From positions 62,001 to 126,000 of the forward strand of contig CAWJBI010000031.1 of NCBI GenBank assembly GCA_963841065.1: 64,000 bases of DNA, in the 5' to 3' direction. The stretch's first letter is position 1, and every line of letters begins with the position of its first letter. Positions 57,263-64,000 of the stretch are shown in pieces. The notes under the pieces were generated by a model. That model worked only from the letters and a program-made list of their open reading frames with translations, had not been told where the DNA came from and did not search any database. The stretch is from M0108 sp963841065. Lineage in GTDB: Bacteria > Pseudomonadota > Gammaproteobacteria > Chromatiales > Chromatiaceae. Both the position numbers and the translations under genes were made by a program.

Positions 57263-57802
57263 TTACTTCTGGGCCTTGCCTTCCTTTTGGGGCTTGGCCA
57301 CTTTCCGGGGCTTAGGTTCTTTAGGGAGCTTGGTTTCTCTCTGGACCCTGGCCTCTTTTTGGGGCTTGGTCTCCTTCTCCGCCTTGGCTTCCTTTTCCGC
57401 CTCTTTCCAGTCCCGACACAGGGCCGAGAAATCGGCCGGTAGGTCGCGGCAGGTCAGGATCCCGAGGGCGTGGCCCTCCCTTATGATGGGGAGGTGGCGA
57501 AAATGGTGGGTAAACATCAGCTTCAGGCAATGTATCAGGGGCCTGTTCCATTTGACGCTGATCGGGTCCGTGGTCATGACCTCCCGAAGTAGGACCTCAT
57601 CCGGGCTCAGGCCCTTGGCGACGACGCGGACGAGGAGGTCTCGCCCGGTAAAGAGACCTATCAGAAGGGTGTGATCCAGGACCAGAATGGCATCGACCCG
57701 GCACGCTACCATCCGGTCAATGGCGACCCGCACCGTATCGGTGGGGCTCAGACTGACGAGTTCCCGGCCCTTGATGAGATCAATCACATGCTTAAAAACC
57801 AT
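57263..57802 (-). CDS. CBS-pair domain protein with Lys/Glu-rich tail
   Basis: 179 residues from ATG 57802 (MVFKHVIDLIKGRELVSLSP). Two CBS motifs: DTVRVAIDRMVACRVDAILV to GLFTGRDLLVRVV, and REVMTTDPISVKWNRPLIHC to GILTCRDLPADF, which usually bind adenine nucleotides. From about residue 130 the sequence becomes a repetitive charged tail built on K-x-x-K-E units (KEAKAEKETKPQKEARVQRE and on), probably unstructured. The open frame runs 24 codons further upstream, but without a good signal. Separate from phoU (about 100 bases). Partner unknown. Confidence 0.8.
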   Translation of the reverse strand: MVFKHVIDLIKGRELVSLSPTDTVRVAIDRMVACRVDAILVLDHTLLIGLFTGRDLLVRVVAKGLSPDEVLLREVMTTDPISVKWNRPLIHCLKLMFTHHFRHLPIIREGHALGILTCRDLPADFSALCRDWKEAEKEAKAEKETKPQKEARVQRETKLPKEPKPRKVAKPQKEGKAQK

Positions 57803-57899
57803 TTTGCCTCTCCCTATGTCTGGTTCAGACCTCCCCTGACTGACGCCAGCCTCGGGCGAGCTGCAATATAACAAGTGTCTTGCCAGACACGGGAGAGGT

Positions 57900-58649
57900 T
57901 TAGCGGCTTATCCCATCCCCAGTTTCCTGCTCCTGGCTAAGGGTGGCGATCAGAATCTCCTTGTTACGGTAGCGAACGTCGGTCCCCTTGGCGACAAAAA
58001 TCACCTGTTCGGCGATATTCGAGGCCTTGTCGCCGATGGCCACCAGGGCGCGGAGGGCGAAGACGACTTCGATGACCTGACCCGTCAAGGTGGCGTCCCC
58101 CAGGATAAAGGTCATGAGGTGGCGCATGCCGGCATCGAATTCCTCCTCGAGTTCAACCTCCTCGCGAAAGACGTCCAGGGCTTTGTCCACATTGACCTCG
58201 GCCAACGCCGCCAGGCTGAGTTCAAGCAGATGGGTGGCGATCTCATAGAGGCGGCGCGCATGGTGCAGGGTCCGGGGCACGGCCCCCCGTCCCTCGCGCT
58301 CGCGGATGCGCAAGGCGCACCAAGCGATCTGTTCCGCCTTGTCGCCCGCCTGCTCCAGATAGCCGGTGCACTTCGACAGGGCCATGACCAGCCGCAGGTC
58401 GATGGCGGCCGGCTGGCGTTTGGCGATGATGTTAAAAATGCCCTCGTCGATGGCCATTTCCTGGCGGTCGATCTGGCGTTCGCGATCGACAACCTGCCGC
58501 GCCAGATTGACCTCGCCCTCGGTGAGGGCCCCACTGGCGGCGCTGACCTGCTCCAGGACCCGCTTGCCCATGGCCAGGACCTGGTCCCGGACGAGGGTCA
58601 GTTCCTGGTCAAAACGCTGGACCGTGTGGCCCTTGGCGACATCATTCAT
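57900..58649 (-). CDS. phoU: Phosphate signalling protein PhoU
   Basis: About 249 residues from MNDVAKGHTVQRFDQELTLV. PhoU links the Pst transporter to PhoR. The two three-helix repeats each carry an acidic metal-binding motif: DRERQIDRQEMAIDEGIFNI with MALSKCTGYLEQAGDKAEQI in the first, and ALRALVAIGDKASNIAEQVI in the second. The ATG at 58649 is preferred over 58703. Last gene of pstSCAB-phoU. Confidence 0.95.
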   Translation of the reverse strand: MNDVAKGHTVQRFDQELTLVRDQVLAMGKRVLEQVSAASGALTEGEVNLARQVVDRERQIDRQEMAIDEGIFNIIAKRQPAAIDLRLVMALSKCTGYLEQAGDKAEQIAWCALRIREREGRGAVPRTLHHARRLYEIATHLLELSLAALAEVNVDKALDVFREEVELEEEFDAGMRHLMTFILGDATLTGQVIEVVFALRALVAIGDKASNIAEQVIFVAKGTDVRYRNKEILIATLSQEQETGDGISR

Positions 58650-58769
58650 GGCGGGTCCTGATAAGTGCTGATGAGATTTAGGGGGGAGAGCCCTCCCGTT
58701 CACAATGCGCGGGGCCGGATCTCGGGCCCGGGTCCCCGATTACGCGGTTAGCCGGCATCGGCAGCGGCG

Positions 58770-59638
58770 TCAGCCAAAGCGACCGGTGATGTAGTCCTCG
58801 GTGAGCGGGTGGCTGGGGTTGGTGAAGATCTGGTTGGTCTCGCCGACCTCCACCAGGTCGCCCAGGTGGAAATAGGCGGTGCGCTGGGAGACGCGGGCGG
58901 CCTGCTGCATGGAGTGGGTGACGATGGCGATGGCTGTAGTTTTCGCGCAGTTCGTCGATCAGCTCCTCGATGCGGGCGGTGGCGATGGGGTCCAGGGCCG
59001 AGCAGGGCTCGTCCATGAGGATCACCTCGGGAGAGACGGCGATGGTGCGGGCGATGCACAGCCGCTGCTGCTGGCCGCCGGAGAGGCTGGTGCCCGGCTG
59101 CTGGAGACGGTCCTTGACCTCGTTCCAGAGACCGGCCTTGCGCAGGCTGCCTTCCACCAGGGCGTCGAGTTCGGCCTTATTGTTGGTCAGGCCATGGATG
59201 CGCGGGCCATAGGCGACGTTCTCGTAGATCGACTTGGGGAAGGGGTTTGGCTTCTGGAAGACCATGCCAACCTGGGCGCGCAGCGGGCACCACATCCGGT
59301 GCCCTTGTCGTAGATGTCCCTGCCCGTCCAGGGTGATATGACCCTGGACCCGGCAACCCGGCACCGTGTCGTTCATGCGGTTGAGGCAGCGCAGGAAGGT
59401 GGACTTGCCGCAGCCGGAGGGGCCGATCATGGCCACCACCTCATGCTTGCCGATGTCCAGGCTGACATTCTTGATGGCGTGTTTGTCGCCGTAATAGACA
59501 TCGACATTGCGGCAGATCATGCGCGCCTTGGGGGAGGTGAAGTCGCCCGACCGTGCCGGAGAGATTCCGGCGGGGGGCCAGGTCCGCGGCGGTCATGGCG
59601 CCGGTCTGTGGGCAGGTATCTTCTGCGATGGCGTTCAT
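58770..59638 (-). CDS. pstB: PstB, phosphate ABC transporter ATPase (frameshifted)
   Basis: N-terminal region MNAIAEDTCPQTGAMTAADL starts at 59638. After a frame change near 59540 come ARMICRNVDVYYGDKHAIKN, Walker A MIGPSGCGKSTFLRCLNRMN, VGMVFQKPNPFPKSIYENVA, signature TSLSGGQQQRLCIARTIA, Walker B VILMDEPCSALDPIATARIE and, after another change near 58935, VTHSMQQAARVSQRTAYFHL and the C-terminus TEDYITGRFG. A further shift lies near 59300. All domains are in order, so it is probably functional in the organism. Confidence 0.9.
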
Positions 59639-59686
59639 GGTTGGGTTCTCATGGGTTCAGGGCGCGGGTCAGGGCCGATCGATGGC

Positions 59687-61303
59687 CTACCAGCGCCGCT
59701 CGAAGTGCCGGCGCAGCAGGACCGCGGCCAGGTTCATCAGGCCAGGAAGGTCGAGCAGTACCATGATGGCCGCCGAGGTACGCTCGACAAGGCCGACCTC
59801 GGGGCTGTCCGCCCAGAGGTAGATCTGCACCGGCAGACGGGGTCGAGGGCGAGAGAAACCGGAGGGGATATCGACGATGAAGGCGATCATGCCGATCATC
59901 AGCAGGGGTGCCGTCTCGCCCAAGGCGCGGGCCATGCCCAGGATGGCGCCGGTGAGCATGCCCGGGCATCGCCAGCGGCAGGACATGGTGGAACTGGGTT
60001 TGAAGCGGGGAGGCCCCGACGCCCAGGGCCGCCTCGCGGATGGACGGCGGCACCGACCTCAAGGCCGCACGGCTGGCGATGATGATGGTCGGCAGGGTCA
60101 TCAAGGTCAGCACCAGGGCGCCCACCAGGGGGGTGGAGCGGGGCATGCCGAAGAAGTTGATGAAGACCGCCAGCCCCAGCAGGCCGAAGACAATCGAGGG
60201 CACCGCCGCCAGGTTGTTGATGTTGACCTCGATGAGATCGGTCAGCCGGTTCTTTGGCGCGAACTCCTCCAGGTAGATCGCCGCCCCTACCCCGATGGGG
60301 AAGGACAGCAGCCAGGGTCAGTATCAGGGTATAGAAGGAGCCCAGGCAGGGCGCCGGCGATGCCCGCCAGTTCCGGCTCGCGGGAGTCGCCGTGGGTGAA
60401 GAAGGGGGTGTTGAAGCGCTTGGCGATGGCCCCGTCGGACTGGAGGTCGTGAACCCAGGCGATCAACTGATCCTTGAGGCGCCGATCATGCTCCGGGGTG
60501 GCAAGGCGCAAAGTCTCCCAACTGCCTGCGGGGGCCGGCATCAGGTTGGCCAGGGGCCTGAGGACCTGGCCAAGGATGGCGTTGCCGTTCACCCCCGTTA
60601 CCTTGATCAGCCCGCCGTTGATGGCGACCAGATAGCTGGGGATGTTGCCGTCGAGGGGGATACCCGTGGGGATTCCGGTAAAATCAGCCCCCGTGGACTG
60701 GACCTGGATTGCGTTCTCGGCGCCCGCCGCGACCAGGCTCGGGCTGGCGGTACCCTCTCCGCGCTGGCGGTCGATGGCGGTGGAGCGCCCCTTCATGAAG
60801 CTGTCGATGTCGTCATTAGCCAGGACCCAGAGCGCTTGGGTGGTACCGATAATCGCCGGGTCCGCCAGGACCCTTTCCCGCAACTGCTGCGGTACGCCGG
60901 GGCTGAGAGGCTATAGAGGGCCTGCCGTCGGACCGGCTTGTGACCTCCGGGAAACGCGCGGACAGGGCGTCACGGGCGACCTTGAGGTAGTTGGCATCGC
61001 CTGGAGGTCGTCCGGGTCGCGCTTCCCCTCGGGGTCGATGACCTCGGCGGACGAAGTCCACCGCCAGGCGGAGGTAGGTCTGCTGAAAGGCGGTGTAACC
61101 CTTGCCGACGATGTCGGCGAAGAGGATGGCGACGAAGGCAGCAGGCCCGAGGAAGACGGCGCCCAGGCCGATGACCCGGAAGCGCTGTTCGGCGGCTAGC
61201 GCCGCTTGAGGCTGGCTTGACGATGTCGATGGTCGGCGGCTCCCGCGGGTCCCGTCGCCGGTCCCCGTCGGGCGGCCAGCTCGCTGGTGACTTGATTATT
61301 CAT
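59687..61303 (-). CDS. pstA: PstA, phosphate ABC transporter permease with DUF3333-type N-terminal region (frameshifted)
   Basis: Starts MNNQVTSELAARRG at 61303, overlapping the end of pstC. The N-terminal half is a non-membrane region with SFMKGRSTAIDRQRGE, NIPSYLVAINGGLIKVTGVN and LKDQLIAWVHDLQSDGAIAK, the DUF3333 type found in long PstA proteins. The permease half reads LAAVPSIVFGLLGLAVFINF-like PSIVFGLLGLAVFINFFGMP, ALVLTLMTLPTIIIASRAAL, GMARALGETAPLLMIGMIAF and ends ERRW at 59687. Frames change near 61200-60900, 60320, 60210, 59960 and 59850. Confidence 0.85.
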
Positions 61304-62691
61304 ACTGTTCCCGATACTTGCGCACGATGTGCAGGGCGATGACGTTGAGAATCAGGGTGACGACGAAGAGCGTCAGGCCCAGGGCAAAGGCGGCCAGGGT
61401 CTTGGGGCTGTCGAACTCCTGGTCACCGGTCAGGAGGGTGACGATCTGCACCGTGACCGTGGTGACCGCCTCCAGCGGGTTGGCGGTGAGATTGGCCGAC
61501 ATGCCGGCGGCCATGACCACGATCATGGTCTCGCCGATGGCCCGGGATACCGCCGAGCAGGATGCCGCCGACGATACCCGGCAGGGCCGCGGGGAGGATG
61601 ACCCGGCGCGATGGTCTCCGAGTGGGTGGCCCCCAGGGCGTAGGAGCCGTCGCGCATGGACTGGGGCACGGCGTTGATGACGTCGTCCGAGAGCGAGGAG
61701 ACGAAGGGGATGATCATGATGCCCATGACCAGGCCGGCCGCCAGGGCGCTCTCGGAGGAGACGTCCAGCCCCAGGCCTCGCGCCCAGGTCGCGGATAGGC
61801 CGGGGCGACGGTCAGGGCGGCAAAGAAACCGTAGACCACGGTGGGAATGCCGGCCAGGACCTCAAGGATAGGCTTGGCGAAGGCCCGTAGCTGGCTACTG
61901 GCATATTCGGAGAGGTAGATGGCCGCCATGAGGCCGATGGGCACGGCGATCAGCATGGCGATAACCGTGATCATGAGGGTCCCGGTGAAGAGGGGTACGG
62001 CGCCAAAGGCGCCGCTGGCGCCGACCTGGTCCTGGCGCAGGGCGATCTGGGGGCTCCACGCACTGCCGAAGAAGAACTCGGTCATCGAGACCTTCTCGAA
62101 AAAGAGGAGGGACTCGAAGATCACGGACAAGACGATCCCCAGGGTGGTGAGGATGGCGATGGAAGAGAAGAGCATCAGGATGACCATGACCATCCGCTCG
62201 ACCCGGTTGCGGGAACGCATCGCCGGGGAGATTTGCGTCCAGGCCAGGGACAGGCCGCCGAGCCCACGGCCAGGACCAGGACCCAGAGGCCGATGTTAGC
62301 CAGGCTTTGCAGCCGGCCGTACTCCGCGGCCGCTGCCTGGATGCCTGGGGTGACCTTGCCAGAGACGATGTTGCCCGTCGCCAGGTTCTGGATGTCGCTG
62401 ATCAGCAGGCTGAGATTGCCCTCCGACAGGCCCTGCGATCGTCTCGACCGGCAAGTGGGACCGGACCAGGGCGGTGATGAGCGTGTCCTGGAACCCAGCC
62501 CAGAGCCCCAGTAGCAGGAGCGCGGGGAGACCGGCCCACAGGGCGGCGTAACAGCCGTAGTAACCCGGCAGCGAGTGCAGGGTCTTGATACGCGCGCGGC
62601 CACCGGCGAGCCGCGATCGCCCGCTTGCCGCCAAGGTGGTAGGCGAAGGCCATCAAGCCGAGCAGGATCAGGAAGAGGTGGAAAGGGACAT
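61296..62691 (-). CDS. pstC: PstC, phosphate ABC transporter permease (frameshifted)
   Basis: An ATG at 62691 gives MSL; a missing T in the next run would then continue FHLFLILLGLMAFAYHLGGK, a long-type PstC N-terminus. The permease body has RNRVERMVMVILMLFSSIAI, SMTEFFFGSAWSPQIALRQD, PLFTGTLMITVIAMLIAVPI, EVLAGIPTVVYGFFAALTVA and the last helices IVVMAAGMSANLTANPLEAV and TLFVVTLILNVIALHIVRKY. Frames change near 62670, 62450, 62240, 61790, 61600 and 61540. The stop overlaps pstA by eight bases. Confidence 0.87.
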
Positions 62692-62784
62692 GACAACATC
62701 CTGGAACGACTGAGGCAGGGGCCCGCGCCAACCCTGGGCAGGCGCGGGTGGGGGCTGGCGCCCCGGCCGGAGGCCTGCCCGGGA

Positions 62785-63841
62785 TCAGTGGGATGCGGGC
62801 CTGGTCATGGGGGTCAGGGCCTTGGCGGCCTTGGCGACCTCCTTGCGCTCCTGCCTCGGGCAGCGGCGATCAGGCCCTTGTCGGCCAGGTAGCCTTCCGG
62901 ACCCCAGGCCGCGTCGCTGGTGAACTCGGTCACGTATTCCGGGATGCCCGGGATGGTGCCGATGTGGGCCTTCTTGACATAGAAGAAGAGCGAGCGGGAT
63001 ACCGGGTACTGGCCAGCGGAGATGGTCTCGAAGGTTGGCGCGACGCCATCAATCTGGGCGCCCTGGACCTTGTCCGCTGTTCTGCTCCAGGAAGCTGAAG
63101 CCGAAGATGCCGAGGGCCTTGGGGTTGGCCTGGAGCTTCTGGACGATCAGGTTGTCGTTCTCGCCGGCCTCGATATAGGCCCCGTCCTCGCGCACGCCCA
63201 TGCAGACCGCCTGGAACCTCTTCTTGTCCGCCTTCTCCATGGCCTTGATCAGTTCAATCTGCTTGCAGCCAGCCTCCATTGCCAGTTCGGCAAAGGCATC
63301 GCGGGTGCCGGAGGTGGGGGGCGGGCCCAGGACCTCGATCTTGATGTCGGGCAGGGCCGGATTGACGTCCCGCCAGGTCTGGTAGGGGTTGGCCACCAGG
63401 GTACCGGAGCCGTCCGGGTTGGGGACGTCCTTGGCCAGGGCCAGGAAAAGATCCTTCAGGCTCAGGTCCATGGCCTTGGCCTTCTTGGAACTGGCGATGG
63501 CGATGCCGTCGTAGCCGATCTTGACCTCGAGGATCTCCGTGACGCCCTTCTGCGACGCACTGATCGAATTCCGAGGCCTTGATGCGGCGGGAGGCGTTGG
63601 CGATGTCCGGGTTATCGACCCCGACGCCGGCACAGAACAGCTTGATGCCGCCCCCGGTACCGGTGGACTCGATCTTGGGGGTCTTGAAGGTGCCTTTACG
63701 GCCGAAGTTCTCCGCCACGGTGGTGGCGAAGGGGAAAACGGTGGAGGAGCCGACGACGGCAATATAGTCGCGGGCCTGGGCCTGGGTTGCCGAGGCAAGG
63801 CTCAGAGCGGTCACGGCCGCGGTGATCATGGTCTTGTTCAT
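62785..63841 (-). CDS. pstS: PstS-family phosphate-binding protein (frameshifted)
   Basis: Signal peptide MNKTMITAAVTALSLASATQ (cleavage near AQARDYI). VVGSSTVFPFATTVAENFGR and STGTGGGIKLFCAGVGVDNP are the phosphate-binding loops; after a shift near 63560 GVTEILEVKIGYDGIAIASS and PPPTSGTRDAFAELAMEAGC follow, and after another near 63075 the end is QYPVSRSLFFYVKKAHIGTI to LTPMTRPASH. A further shift lies near 62860. About 350 residues. First gene of the pst operon. The 159 bases upstream show no PHO-box I can accept. Confidence 0.9.
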
Positions 63842-63915
63842 TTACAGGTCTCATGTGGCGAAAGGATTGATTGCAAGATCTATTCTCTCCGCCAGGCATG
63901 ATCGCCCGATGAGCA

Positions 63916-63945
63916 CGGAATTAATTCCGCATGACCGAAAATCGG
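63916..63945. promoter_or_regulatory. Palindromes upstream of pstS
   Basis: CGGAATTAATTCCG (63916-63929) is a perfect 14-base palindrome, followed by CCGA/TCGG around AAA at 63935-63945. They lie 75-105 bases before the pstS start in an AT-rich stretch and may be operators or part of the promoter region. No clear pair of PhoB direct repeats is visible in the sequence available. Confidence 0.35.
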
Positions 63946-64000
63946 ATTAATTCATTGGTCGTCCGCTAGTCTTGCTTTAAATACAGTGAGTTATATTTCT

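Noticed and set aside
63842..64000. PHO box ahead of pstS
   Set aside because: No pair of CTGTCAT-like direct repeats 11 bases apart could be found on either strand; the promoter may extend past the window.

Overview
The window is GC-rich chromosomal DNA from a gammaproteobacterium. The gene order map/glnD - rpsB-tsf-pyrH-frr-uppS-cdsA-dxr-rseP-bamA-skp-lpxD-fabZ-lpxA-lpxB-rnhB is the classical gammaproteobacterial outer-membrane/lipid A cluster. A TatT/DctP pair, a ClpC-type ATPase, the glyoxylate bypass with AceK and a clade II nos cluster together suggest a sulfur-oxidising or purple-sulfur type (Chromatiales-like) bacterium. That last step is inference; no rRNA or other taxonomic marker is present.

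Layout. 1-1.2 kb: end of an alpha/beta hydrolase and a CaCA cation antiporter. 1.4-5.5 kb (minus strand): a small secreted protein, glnD and map. 5.8-20.4 kb (plus strand): translation, isoprenoid, phospholipid, BamA and lipid A genes. 20.5-24.1 kb: YihY, LolA and RarA, ending in a palindromic repeat element. 24.4-25.1 kb: a decayed beta-helix gene. 25.2-30.4 kb: an MFS transporter, two paralogous MTA/SAH-deaminase-like amidohydrolases and mtnA (methylthioadenosine salvage). 30.4-38.2 kb (minus strand): ClpC-like ATPase, a TRAP binding protein with TatT, a TSUP exporter, an unknown protein, YaiI, a small periplasmic protein and RraA. 38.2-43.5 kb: a second copy of the palindromic element, then aceB-aceA and the divergent aceK. 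43.5-55.1 kb: a complete clade II nitrous oxide reductase locus (nosZ-C1-C2-B-D-G-H-F-L-Y) plus a convergent dihaem cytochrome c, with three FNR/DNR-like boxes. 55.2-57.8 kb: a broken serine hydrolase and a CBS protein. 57.9-63.8 kb (minus strand): pstSCAB-phoU.

How the genes work together. Electrons from quinol probably pass through NosG/NosH and the small cytochromes to NosZ, while NosD/F/Y/L assemble its copper centres. The anaerobic-regulator boxes would switch this on at low oxygen. AceA/AceB/AceK allow growth on acetate. Pst/PhoU serves phosphate uptake, and GlnD (nitrogen sensing) sits beside Map.

Quality warning. Many genes, including indispensable ones (map, cdsA, rseP), are broken by single-base frameshifts, most densely in map/glnD, nosDGH and pstSCAB. 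I read most of these as sequencing or assembly errors and give whole-gene spans for them. The serine hydrolase and the beta-helix remnant look genuinely decayed. The most unusual signal is a pair of dispersed 108-116 bp palindromic elements in which all three stems differ between copies but remain fully complementary.
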